From contig JAHRHY010000004.1 in the NCBI GenBank assembly GCA_019671135.1, positions 124,001 through 188,000 of the forward strand: a stretch of DNA of 64,000 bases, given 5' to 3'. The position numbers were made by a program, and so were the translations under genes. The first letter of the stretch is position 1. Each line of letters starts with the position of its first letter. Under the pieces are notes generated by a model, which did no database searches, had not been told where the DNA came from, and was given only the letters and a program-made list of their open reading frames with translations. The stretch comes from Linnemannia hyalina. Taxonomy: Eukaryota; Mortierellomycota; Mortierellomycetes; Mortierellales; Mortierellaceae. Shown one piece after another: positions 31,357-42,453 of this stretch.

Positions 31357-34300
31357 CTATGCCCAGGCTAGAATCAAGAACTCGCGGAAGGCGGACAGAA
31401 CCGTCCTCAGATCCTTGGCGACAATCTGTTCTCTGAACAAGATCTCCTCCACATGATGCTGCCCGTCGAAATAATGAATCAACCTAAGAGCAGTGAGAAG
31501 ATATAAACAAGGTATTAGTGTGCCATATCTCGAATCACTGCCTCAATACAACGAATTACACACACGGGCCCTATCGAGTATACCTCATAAACAACTCGGT
31601 GACACTCTGCGGTTGGTTTTCGCACATCCTGGTGACCCACTCACGTTCCAACTCAGAGGCTTGGCCAGGGTTGGGTAAGATCGAGCTGGCGTCTTGTCTC
31701 TTCCCCATCAATTTGTTAAATGGTGGTAAACTCAGGTGTGATTTTAGACTGGAGCTAATAGCAGCACTAGCGCTTGTCGATCCCGGTACTTGGTTATTCC
31801 CGTTGGTACCGCTTACGCCCCCACCACCTCCGCTGCCACTGCCACTACCACTGCCACTACCGCTTCCGCCAGGACCCGTCGATGAGCGGTTGTGATAACG
31901 ATATGTCTGAGAAGGAAGTGCCTGAGGTTGCTTTTGAAACATCTGCTGTAGCTGTTGTTGATGCTGCTGCTGCTGAAGGAGCGATAGTTGTCCAAAGTCT
32001 GCAGATTTGGCGCTTCCGTTCTGCCCTCCTGCTGTTACAGTCGGGGACTCCATGGTCGGGGTCATGGCTCCATTGTTTTCCTCCATCATCATGTGCTCGT
32101 AGTCCTCGGCAGAGCAACCGAGCTTGATGTATTCCGGGACCATGATGAGAATGTAGGTATGTAGTTGGACAACCAAATCCTTCCGGAGTAGGTATGTCAG
32201 CATCTCCAGGTAGACTGTTTGGACTTCTTTGTCTTTCCCTGCTCCGGGTATATGGGCCTTGTAGGCCTTGGGTGTCGAAAGTTCGTGGAGAACGTTGGGT
32301 AAGGAGAGCGTTGGGAAATGCTGTGAAAAGTCAATGACCAATGACCTATGGAGATTTTAAAAATATATGGGAGGGAGGAATTATTTAGATTACTGCCACC
32401 AATCATCCATGGTGATTTTGTGAGCGACGACAGTGTGCATGCAACAAGTCGTCCAGGACGAAGGAGGACTTACTCGTTGATACCTGCTTGTGGCGCAACG
32501 ACATATACATTGTTGACACGGATTTGGTCAATAAGCTTGGCCTTGCGCCAGTAGATCAAATGCGATGCAAGGCGGTAGATCTGGGCCATCGAACAGTCCA
32601 AGATATATTGAAGTTCGTCAAGACTATCGGACAAAGGAGAGTATGTTAAGTACTTTGCAATCAGTCTATGCCCAAGAGAGCAATAGCAGCACAAAGTCAT
32701 CGTCCTAAATATCAATAATAACCCGACATCATACCATTGATACGGGACAAGAATCTGCACTAGCTTGACGAGAGTTGGATTGGCATCCAGTGGAATATCC
32801 TTCAGAATCTCCTCAGGATCCTCAAGTAAGAGCAAGGTGTGGTAGGGAAGCAACACTGGAAAGTTCTCGTATTCGTAGGCGATCCCGATCTCATAGTCGT
32901 CCATCATGTACCCCATCCCACCAATGCCCCCATACTGCGTCGTTAGAGGAGTCATCAGAGCCTGCTGTGATCCCGGAATGTTGGTGTTGTACATGTTGTT
33001 GGCGGATGTTGTAGCGGTGGGGCTGTCACCGTTTAATGTGTTTTGGATACGACGAGTGACATAACCGCTAGTCCGCGGAAGAGGAGCAAGATGAGGGATC
33101 TGCAATGAAACATCGATGGAGTCGTTCAGGACAATATGGCAGACCTTGTCAGCCGATACGCAATCGTAAATCGAGCGAACAGCTCTCGCCAGCGAAGAGA
33201 TGGACAGGACTTGTTCATGAAACTGCGCTAGATTTAGACCTGTTAAAGAGCAAGGACAACAGCTTGATTAATTCCAGCGCAGTCGCAAGGACATAGAAAG
33301 AAACAATAGCATTGGTCACACCGACTCATGCGTCCAGTCTCTCGTTGAAGACGAACCTGCTTGTGCTGCCTCCTCCCGGATACCAAGAATCTTTGTCGCC
33401 TCTTGACTGACATACTGGCTGTTCAATTCCTCGTAGCGGAGCGCTGCCGTCAACTTGCAGGCAATGTTTTTGTAGACTTGATCTGCTACAGAGTTGAGCT
33501 GAAGTTCTTGAGGCTTCAGCACAAAGACAACATGAAAATACGACATTTGTTGGAAGTGAGATGCGGGTGTCGATACCGTGTGCGAGAGCGCATTGGAAAC
33601 CGATCCTTGTGAAATCTGAATGGGCGGTGGGAGTCCCAGATGAGTCGAAAATGCGCCTTGGATGCCGGCTGTTGGTGTTTGTGGCAATGAAACGGGGTGG
33701 TGAAGGAGAGAGGATGCAAACGTCGCTTGGTGGGTGGTTGAAGGGGTCATCTGCTGCTTGGACGGCTGTGTCGCCATGGAACTGTCTCCTGGAGCTAGCG
33801 ATCCAACGTTGGAGTTGTAGGTCTGACTCCTGAAGCGATGTTGCCTCCACCCTGTTGGATCGGTGAGCGAACGAGTCGCTGTGGTATTGTCGTGCTCGTC
33901 TTTGGAACCCCGTCGGAGAGCGGTCTCCTTGCCGTCAATCTGGCTCTTGCTTGACACTGAACCCCGAATGGAATCTGTGTCGTCCGCTGAGTCCTCATCG
34001 TAGTAGTCCGAATCCGAGTCATCGTCATCCATGAACGGCGCTATTCCTCCAACGATCCATCCGCGTTTGACTTTCTCTTTGGGTGGTCGAAACGACTTTC
34101 TTTTCCAGTAGTCGCGTCTTTGTCGGAACTCTTCCCCGCGCAACGAGACCGGATGTCCAATGAAGGTCAAGTCGTCGACGGTGAGCTGGAACCTTTTATC
34201 ACATAGACTCTGCTTTGGCGAGAGGATATTGGCGAGGAATTGGGGGTCGTATCCGAGTACTTTGGAGTTGACCTGAAAGTCATCGGACTCTGGTAGCTGT

Positions 34301-34443
34301 TTTGATTTCGACTCCTGGGGAGCGAACAAAGTCGAGTCCTCATGGGGCGTGAATCCTTTCTTCTTTTCCCGCGGGTACTTGTAGATGAAATGGTGTCCAC
34401 GACTGGAGTTCGTGACGATGATGATGCCCACAAGGCCATTCAT
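31357..34443 (-). CDS. NPR3: Nitrogen permease regulator 3 (Npr3), GATOR1/SEACIT subunit (876 aa)
   Basis: With Npr2 and Iml1, Npr3 inhibits TORC1 when amino acids are scarce, at the vacuole. Five exons (minus order): 34443-33357, 33239-32735, 32623-32474, 32345-31584, 31483-31357; phases close. Diagnostic blocks: MNGLVGIIIVTNSSRGHHFI at the N-terminus (longin-like domain), VLGYDPQFLANILSPKQSLC, TFIGHPVSLRG, YFHVVFVLKP, then LLLLEDPEEILKDIPLDANP, IYRLASHLIYWRKAKLI and the C-terminal HYFDGQHHVEEILFREQI. An upstream ATG at 34,584 would add 47 residues unlike the family, so 34,443 is chosen. Two insertions are low-complexity: a Ser/Asp-rich stretch near residues 160-250 and a Gly-Ser run in exon 4. 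The first donor is GTTCGT, weaker than the others (GTATGA, GTAAGT, GTATAC). Confidence 0.92.
31830..31870. repeat. CCACTG minisatellite in NPR3 exon 4
   Basis: GCCACTGCCACTACCACT-type units encode a (Gly-Ser)n linker on the minus strand within Npr3. Confidence 0.7.
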
Positions 34444-34810
34444 GATGATCGTTGAAGGACGAGGTGGGGTTCTTCGACGGGTATGGGCGATGCGAAGTGG
34501 TCGAAGCAAGCTTGGCTGGATAAGCACAAAGTTCACAGAGAACAGTGGCTTAGCCAAATTTGGACAGGGTCGCGTCCCCGCCATTCATTCACGTTCTTGC
34601 AAAAGGACAAAGTTACTGCTGGTCATCGTACAGTATGACGATGCATGTAGTATTGGAGGAGCACTTAACAAATACATGCCGCGCCGCATCAATTTGAACT
34701 TCAGTATATGTTGTTTATTTCAGCTATAGAGAATGGCTGCGATGGGTGATACAGACACGTTTCAGAGCGCAGGAAGTGACTCCAAGGATCCAGCTGTCTC
34801 GGTCATCGAT

Positions 34811-36170
34811 CTAAGAAATGTCCATGGCCTCAGATGTGTGGATGTTGACGGTTTCCTTGATATCCACGAGGTCACGGATCGACGTCTTGAGAACTTCAGT
34901 GGTTCCCCTCTGGAACTTGTAGCTAACAAGACGACACAGTTCAATACATAAAACCGTGTTAGAAAGTGAAGAATAAAAAAAACAAAACCAGAGTACGACC
35001 AAGACATACATGCAGTTCTGTTATTGTTAGTATCAAAGAGTGGATAATGTACCTTGCTTCCTTGACACCACGCTCATTGGGCTTGGCGTAATTTCGGAGA
35101 ACCTCGACCTTTTCACTGTTAATGACGACGATATCGACATTGGATCCAGATCCCAGATCATTGAAGATACCCGCCTCAATGGCCTCCTGTACAAGCGAGA
35201 TTCCCTCTTCGCGCTATGACGTTGCATGAAAATAAGGAGAGTGTATCCAATTAGCATCCACGCGCTCTGAAAACACCGCGATACCACGTTTGTCTCATCT
35301 TAACGTCTCCCATTCGTTTTCATTCGTCGTAGACATACAGTCAAGTCGGGCTTGAAGCGGCTTTCAAACACACTCATGGCAGCAAGAGATCCTGAGCCCA
35401 TGGTGACATATGGCAGCTTGTCTGTGCTTCCGTGAGGGTAGATTGTGTACAGGTGAGGTCCGTTGATGTCGACACCTCCAAGAATCAAAGCTGCTCCGAT
35501 CTGGCCTTGGTATCTATAAGAATTTGTTTCGAAAGAGCAAATCATCAATGGTGAGATTTGGATTGTTTACAAGGCCCTGCTATATTGGGGCACAGAACGC
35601 AATGAGATTCCTTTTCAAGAAGAGGAGGAGGACGACGTACTTGAAAAGCATCTGCTTCAGCATGGTCATGGCGGTGACGACGCGTGCCTGGCGTCCTGTG
35701 CTGAGTCGGTGGAGCTCCAACTGACTGCTAATCAAGGCTGTCGTCATCTCTGTATCAGCGGCTGTTCCGGCACCGCAACAGTACATGTTAGGGGCCAGGT
35801 AATGAATTTTTTCACAGTTCTTGTCGGCGACAATAGGTCCAGCGGTGGCACGGGTATCGGCGCCGAGGACGAGGCCGTCCTTGTAAATCAGTCCGACGAT
35901 GGTTGTTCCTGTCTTTGTCGCCTTGGGAATGCCCATTCCTTTGCCCTCCATCATTGTGTTGCTATTGTCCATTAAAGGTGGAGTGAGTGAAGGGGTTAGT
36001 CGGTAGTGTTGGTGTGTGAAGAAGGGTCGAGGTCAAGGAAGGTGACGCGTCTGTGGGAGCAATTACAAGTGCTGCAGCGCGCGGACACGCGAGATATAAG
36101 AAAAAGCAGCTTACCGGACATGGTTGTCAAAGTTGAAACCGCCCTTTGTCTGCTGCAGTCTCGAGGTCAT
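34811..36170 (-). CDS. PUP1: 20S proteasome subunit beta type-7 (beta2, trypsin-like) (274 aa)
   Basis: Catalytic beta2 subunit of the 20S core. Five exons (minus order): 36170-36115, 35961-35641, 35513-35339, 35213-35053, 34922-34811; phases close. The propeptide ([20 protein letters not shown] ...) ends KATKTG; autocleavage before Thr38 would free the nucleophile of [20 protein letters not shown]. Counting from that Thr as 1, Asp17 and Lys33 are conserved. Further landmarks: [54 protein letters not shown]. The C-terminal arm ([20 protein letters not shown] ...) that embraces beta3 in known structures is present. An in-frame ATG inside exon 2 (35,972) would lose the propeptide start, so the short 5' exon is preferred. 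Shares a 504-bp divergent promoter with the TypA-type GTPase. Confidence 0.95.
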
Positions 36171-36674
36171 TGTCGCTGTGTGTTATGAGTGTGTATGTAT
36201 GAATGTGAGTGCGTAATGTTTGTGTGAATAAAAGCGAAGAGAAGAGAGAGGCGAGAAACGAAGGAGGAAAAAGAAGAGGAAAAAGACACACGAATCCCGC
36301 GTAAAGTAGTATGTGTGTCTCGAGAGAGTCGCCACTCCTGCCGTGCCTTGGCTGCCTGCCTTGTCTCTGTGCCCTGAGTGTGTGTGCTCTGCGTGCGTGG
36401 ACATCCACCTCATCATCTCAATTCTGAATTTCGCTCCAAAGACAGTCACGATGATGATGCCAGGAAGGCAAATATAGTCGCATATGCTATCTGGCTCAGA
36501 TCGGAAAGTGGCGAATGCGGCCGTTTCCGAAAAAAGAAAGTTTTCTGTGCCTTTTTGTTTTCTTTTTTTTTTCCGCTCCTTCTCCTTCTTTTCCTCCTTT
36601 CTCCACTCCACTCCACTCCACTCCACCCAACCCCCTACTCCTTTCGACAACCATTGCATTGTCTCCTCACAACA
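36171..36674. promoter_or_regulatory. Divergent promoter, proteasome beta2 (-) and TypA-type GTPase (+)
   Basis: 504 bp between start codons. Includes a CCACT x5 repeat at about 36,601-36,627 close to the GTPase start and T-rich DNA before it. AGTGGCGAA near 36,504 only loosely resembles the yeast proteasome control element and is not claimed as a site. Confidence 0.45.
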
Positions 36675-39207
36675 ATGTTCATGTTTCGACCCTCCCTCAG
36701 GACCGCCACCTCCTCAAAACTGGCCCTGCCCAGAACCCTCTCTTCCCTCGCAACCCCTGCTCGTCCCCTCCTGAGGACCGCCGCTGCCATGGGTCCTGCT
36801 AGGTCACAGGCACAGCGTCTGGGAATGCTCATGGCCAAATCACAGCCTTGGGCAAAGCCCGCCACCGGATCGCAGTTCCTCCGTCGCTGCTATTCTGCCG
36901 AGGCTGCTCAGGAGGAGATCTCAACGCCTGCCTTGACTGTCGAAGATATGATGCCTGTCGAGAACATTCGCAACATTGCCATCATCGGTAAGATTCATAC
37001 CTCGATCTGGAAGAACCCAACTTCCACCGCAAGAAGGCAGCCTCTTCATCATGCATTTGATCCGCCGGTCTAACTTGCTCCCTTGTTCTTTCTATGCTTA
37101 GCTCACGTCGATCATGGAAAGACCTCATTGGTGGACAAGCTGTTGGCCCAGTCTGGAGAGGCTCTCGGATCGACCCGTGTCATGGACTCAAACACATTGG
37201 AGAAGGAGCGTGGAATCACCATTTTGTCCAAGGTCACCTCGGTCGCCTACACCAGCCCTGACTCTAAGGTCATGAAGATCAACATTGTCGGTAAGTAGCA
37301 ACTTTCACCATCCACGAATACCGATATCGACTTTGAGGAGAGCCTTGTATAGCGGATACCTAACCGATTATTGTTTTTGGTTCGTTTTTACTTATAGATA
37401 CTCCCGGACACGCAGATTTTGGTGGCGAGGTCGAGCGTATCTTGTCCATGGTTGATGGAGTTGCCTTGATTGTCGGTAAGTCTTTAGTTCAAGGACGCAA
37501 CTCTCTCATATGTGCTCTCGATAAATATGGATCGGCATCCATCCTTATGCAATACCGCACTTTCTTTCTTCAAATGAATCTACTGTAGATGCCAGCGAGG
37601 GACCAATGACCCAGACCAAGTTCGTCTTGAACAAGGCCCTTTCGCTCGGTCTTCGTCCCTTGGTCGTTCTCAACAAGGTTGATCGCCCTACTTCCCGCGT
37701 AGACGAGGTTGACGGACTCTTGCTGGATCTGTTCGGATCTTTGGGCGCAACGGACGAGCAGATGGACTACCCTATCATTTACGCCTCTGCCAAGGAGGGA
37801 TGGGCTACTCGCAGCATGGATGATCCTCGGGAAAACATGAAGCCTCTCTTTGATATGATCGTCGATCATGTTCCCTACCCCAAGGTCGATCGCTCGGATG
37901 TCTTCAAGATGCTGGTCACCCAGATCGACAGCAACCCTTACCTCGGCAAGTGCTTCTTGGGCAAGATCGCTGGAGGCACTTTGAAGATCGGCGACAAAAT
38001 GCAGGCCTTGAACCCTGAAGGCAAGCAGACAGAGTCCGGACGTGTCACCAAGATCTTTGTCCGTCGCGGCTTAGAGATGATTCCCGTTACTGAGGCTGGA
38101 GCAGGAGATATTGTTACTGTTACTGGTGTCGCTAATGCCACTGTCAACTCGACCCTCTGTGACCTGACCGTTACCGATCCCCTTCCCGTAAGTGGATGTG
38201 GATGTTCTGCATTCCCTGTGACTGCATCAAGGAGCAATTGTTGTAGGTGGTGGCTAACCCTTTCTCTTTTCCTTTGTCGCTAGTCCAACCCTATTGACCC
38301 CCCAACCATCGCCATGAAGTTCGCTGTCAACGACTCGCCCTACGCAGGAGAAGAGGGAAAGAACTTGACTTCCAACATGATCCGTGAGCGTTTGATGAAG
38401 GAGGCTGAGACCAACGTTGCCCTGCAGGTCATCGAGTCTGAGAACAAGGAGGCCTTTGAAGTCCGTGGACGCGGAGAGTTGCAGCTCGGAGTGTTGATCG
38501 AGACCATGCGTCGTGAGGGATTCGAGCTCAGTGTGTCGCCACCCCGTGTGGTCTTCAAGGAGGAAAAGGGACAGCGTTTGGAACCCATTGAGGAGGTCAC
38601 CATCGACGTCGGAAACCAGTACACGGGAACGGTCATTGAAAAGTTGAGCAAGCGCAAGGCCGAGATGAAGTCGTTCGATGAGAACGGCGACAAGACTAGG
38701 ATCGTCTTTGAGTGCCCTACTCGTGGATTGTTGGGTTACTCTGCAGAGTTCAAGAACGACACCAGTGGCGACGGTACCCTGAACCACACCTTCTTGGAAT
38801 ATGCTCCATTCAAGGGTGGTCTTGAGAGAACTCGCAAGGGAAGTTTGGTCGCCATGGGATCGGTTGGATCTGCAACGTCGTATGCCCTCAACTTAATCGA
38901 GCCCCGCGGAAAGCTGTTCATCCGTGCTGGTGAGAAAGTCTATGCAGGAATGGTCATTGGAGAGTCTTCACGTACTGGCGATCTGGAGGTTAACCCTACC
39001 CGTGCCAAGCAGGTCACCAACATCCGTACCGTTGCCAAGGATGAGAACATTGTCTTGCGTCCTCCTGTCGAGATGAGTTTGGAGTCAATGATCTCGTACA
39101 TTGCTGAGGACGAGGTTCTGGAAATTACCCAGGCCTCGCTCAGAATCCGCAAGCGCGAGTTGGACGCCAGCAAGCGCCGCCAAAACTTGCGCAACAACAG
39201 GGACTAA
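36675..39207 (+). CDS. TypA/BipA-type translational GTPase with predicted mitochondrial leader (700 aa)
   Basis: Ribosome-associated GTPase of bacterial TypA/BipA type. Exons 36675-36987, 37102-37290, 37398-37475, 37589-38187, 38284-39207; phases close. About 75 N-terminal residues are Arg/Ser/Ala-rich with almost no acid ([20 protein letters not shown]), typical of mitochondrial targeting. G motifs follow: AHVDHGKT (P-loop, residues 105-112), EKERGITI (G2), [14 protein letters not shown] (G3), NKVDRP (G4) and ASAKEG (G5). Then beta-barrel domain II, and TypA-specific blocks ([56 protein letters not shown]) near the C-terminus. The last block is diagnostic for TypA rather than LepA or EF-G. 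Length matches bacterial TypA plus leader. Likely acts on mitochondrial ribosomes; S. cerevisiae has no obvious counterpart as far as I know. Confidence 0.93.
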
Positions 39208-39490
39208 ACCACCTTTGTCCGTTTTATGCTTCATTATTTGTTTATTATTTTCTTCTTGCATTACCTTGTACCTTAGACAGTTTCCTTTTTTCGCACCCAT
39301 ACACATACATACACACCCACACCAGCCTTTATTCCGGATACAGTTTGCCCGCTGCGTCCACAAAGAATACACGAGATCATTCTTGATCCTCACCATAGTT
39401 AAACAATCAAGAGATATGTATTTTTTGCAGGAAAAAGTATGAGATATGTACAGATCAAGAAACGATAATATGTGTGTGAGCGCATGCTAC

Positions 39491-41691
39491 TCACTTTCGC
39501 CATTGGTTGTGTTTTCCGCAATAGATGGGCTTCCCTCTTGAAGTGTACTCGTAGTTAGGGTCAAATACCATGCCTTCCGGGAGAACCACCTGGCGGTAGA
39601 AGTTACTGCACTGATAGCCAACTCTGTGAGGGATATGGCTGGCAAAGAGGCCCCACTTGTCGCCACATCCGTGTTCTGCTGCCACCTTAAGGAAGATTTC
39701 TTGCTCTTCGGCTGTCCAGTCGCCCGTCCATTGCTCCTATGTCGTACGTGGTCATAAACATGGAGTGTGCACCACATGGTCAAAAACAATGTTCTAGTGT
39801 CGCCATCTTACACTCCTATGAGCCATCTCGAAGGCGATTATGTTGATATATTGTTACCTGACCGGGTTCGTTGTGTCGATAAAAGAACGCGTTGGGATTC
39901 TTCTTGAACAGACCCTTGGCGACCATCTTGGCCTCGTGCTTCGGTCGCTTGGCTGTCTTGGATCTTGAAGTACCAGCAGTGTCCGATTGCAATCCGAGAG
40001 GATCCTTGAAAGAAAAGCTACCGCCGCCGTTTGCTTCCCAAGCATCTTTTGCGTTCGTCTCAAATCCGTATCTCTCAATAACCCCAGGGTCGAGCCAACC
40101 ATGATAATGGCCGTCCACACGGATGGCGCGCTCCCGCGTCGCCTTGTCGAAAAAGAGGTCTCCTGACATCAAACTGGCCATATCTTCTACATCTTCGCCT
40201 TCCGTGCCATCGACGTTACTCGTATCAGTTTCCTGGTTGTGGATGTTGCGTTGGTCGTTGTGAGATGACGATCCATGTTCAAGTTTGTCGTTCTCGCCAA
40301 TCAAAGTTAGAGTGACCGCCACGCCACGGATGCGGTTGGAGACTCGGATAGGCTTCACAATCTTGGGTGAAGCTACATTGTAAAAAAAAGATGAAGGTTA
40401 TCCGATATCAATATCGATAAAAAGATAATTGCACGATCTTCCACCTCCGCCTACAATTTGATGGCAATACCGCGCCGTTTTATCTCATACTTTTCCATTC
40501 CCTTTGCTTGCTTATCCTCACAGACTTTGGGGTGTCTTTGAACAGGTCATCGGCTGAAGTGCGCTCCTTTTGCGATGGCATTCCTTCCATTGTAGCGATT
40601 TGCAACTGGGTGACAGCGGTTGGCAGCTCTAGGGACATGAGCATCTCCTGGTTCCGACGAATATTCTCCAAGCGTTGTCTCTCTACATTTACAGAAGATA
40701 GAAGAGCGAGTTCAATGGATCGGCGCCGAGTGCCAAAGCACGCAACAATATTTTGAAGATGGCGAGTTCCTTGATTGAAGCACAACGTACCATATTCTGA
40801 CAGTTCTGACTCGGGCGTACTCTTGAACAAAGGCACAGATTTCTCGACTTTGAGCCGTTTGCTAGTTTTGCCATATTCCCCATCTGAATCCTCACTGTCA
40901 GACGGCTCGTTCTCTTCCTCTTCCTCGTCACTCTCGCCTTCCTCGCTCGCTCTGCTGTCCATCGGTGTCGGTACGGGACTGGTTACATCTTCCAATTTCA
41001 CCACTTTTGTGCGCCGTGCCCACTTGCGCTTCTCTTGGGTGACCGCAGGGGAGACACCAGAGTCCTCTGACACATGTTGCTTCTGCTGCTGTTGACCCCG
41101 CTCCTTCTGTCGTGAGGCGTCGATGGACGAGACCTCAGCTGGTAAGATCTTAATGGTTGTCTCGGTAACGGGTTCAATTGAAGGCTTGTTATCAGTCTGG
41201 GTGGCGAGGATCAATCTTGGTTCCTGTTTCTCCACAGACTCGGCCGTCTCTGTGACATCTCCCAAGGGTATGATCGTGCTCTCTCTGTCGATGCTCCTGC
41301 TCTTGCGGCTTCTGGTACGCGTTTGGTGAGAAGTAGTGGGGGGTCTGTTCTCTTTCTCATTCAAGTCTCCTTCAGTCGGGGCATCCTCCCCGTCCTTCCG
41401 AGTGGCGCTTGTCGCACTGTTCCGCCCCCTTCTATGCGTAGGGGGTGCTGTTGCAGTGGTGGCGACATAAGCCCGATTTGTGTCAGATTTGACCAGTTTC
41501 GGAGCATTGGAAGGCGAGTCGATGGAAGGAGGGGCAAGGGTATTGTTGATGGCGAGGCGGCGAGATGATCGTTTGGGTGGTTGTTGCGTTGGTGTAGTCT
41601 CTTGAGGTGCTGGTGGTGAAGCATTAGTGCCTGCGACGGATGTCTTGTCGGATAACGCGCTTCCTACTGCGCTCCTTGTCGATCGACCCAT
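39491..41691 (-). CDS. Myb/SANT-like domain protein, probable nuclear (653 aa)
   Basis: Exons (minus order) 41691-40491, 40372-39858, 39736-39491; phases close. Residues 1-400 are disordered, Ser/Thr/Pro/Lys-rich, with an acidic run (EEGESDEEEEENEPSDSEDS) and basic clusters typical of nuclear proteins. Exon 2 holds a conserved-looking segment, IRVDGHYHGWLDPGVIERYG. Exon 3 begins at the domain WTGDWTAEEQEIFLKVAAEH, then KWGLFASHIPHRVGYQCSNF and YRQVV, a Myb/SANT repeat with W spaced as in R2/R3 repeats, followed by DPNYEYTSRGKPIYCGKH. Probably binds DNA or chromatin; target unknown. Ends about 280 bp from the TypA gene, with convergent transcription. Divergent promoter shared with the orphan gene at 42,454. 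Confidence 0.8.
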
Positions 41692-42453
41692 GGGAATGAT
41701 GTTGATGGTCTCTGTTGCTGTTGTTGTTGTTCAAGGGCAAAAGTACTTTGCACAAAAAAATAATATGACGAGAAAGTGACTGCTGGGACTGAGCGACGCG
41801 CCAGGGCTGATCGTGCCTGAGAACTGATCAAGGTTTCAGATATACAGCTTGCCTGCCTGGATGAAAGTAATAAATGGGGCAGCATAAGATATGGACCGCA
41901 CGGATGGGCATGGTTGCGGCATGGTGGTGGTGCTTCTTTGTCGTGATGGTGTATGACAATGTTTGAGGTACTTGCGTGGTAAAAGTGGCTCAGGGCCATA
42001 GAATAGAACCGAAAGGAGGCAAAGTTCAAACAAAGAAGCGAGCATTCAGCTGTCAACCACGACAGAAATAAAAGGCGTTCTCTTCTCTTTCTCTTCCTTC
42101 TTCTCTTTGCCCTTTTTCTCTTTGTCTCTCTATCCATGTCCATCTCCCTTCCTTGTTATCTCTTTTTTTCTCTCTCTCTCCCCTCCTCTCACTTAATTCC
42201 CTCCATCTTGCTTCACTCGCTCCACTCATCCAGGCACCCTAATCCCACATAGACACCTTTCCACCTCGTCAAACACCCTCCTCGCAACAAACACCCCCTT
42301 CCTTACAACATCACCCTAGCCTATTGGACTCTCGAGCCGGCTTCGCTTCATCTCTACTATCCACATCCCCGAATAATAACCAACAAGACTACAACATTTT
42401 GACAAGCCCGACACTATAGCATACTACCCGACAACTGTAACAATAACAACATA
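41692..42453. promoter_or_regulatory. Divergent promoter, Myb-like gene (-) and Ser-rich gene (+)
   Basis: 762 bp between start codons, with a pyrimidine-rich block at about 42,060-42,200 and a CA/AAC-rich leader in front of the plus-strand gene. No TATA box in a convincing place. Confidence 0.4.

Noticed and set aside
36500..36512. AGTGGCGAA as a proteasome-associated control element
   Set aside because: Two mismatches to the yeast consensus GGTGGCAAA and a position nearer the TypA-type gene; no second site.
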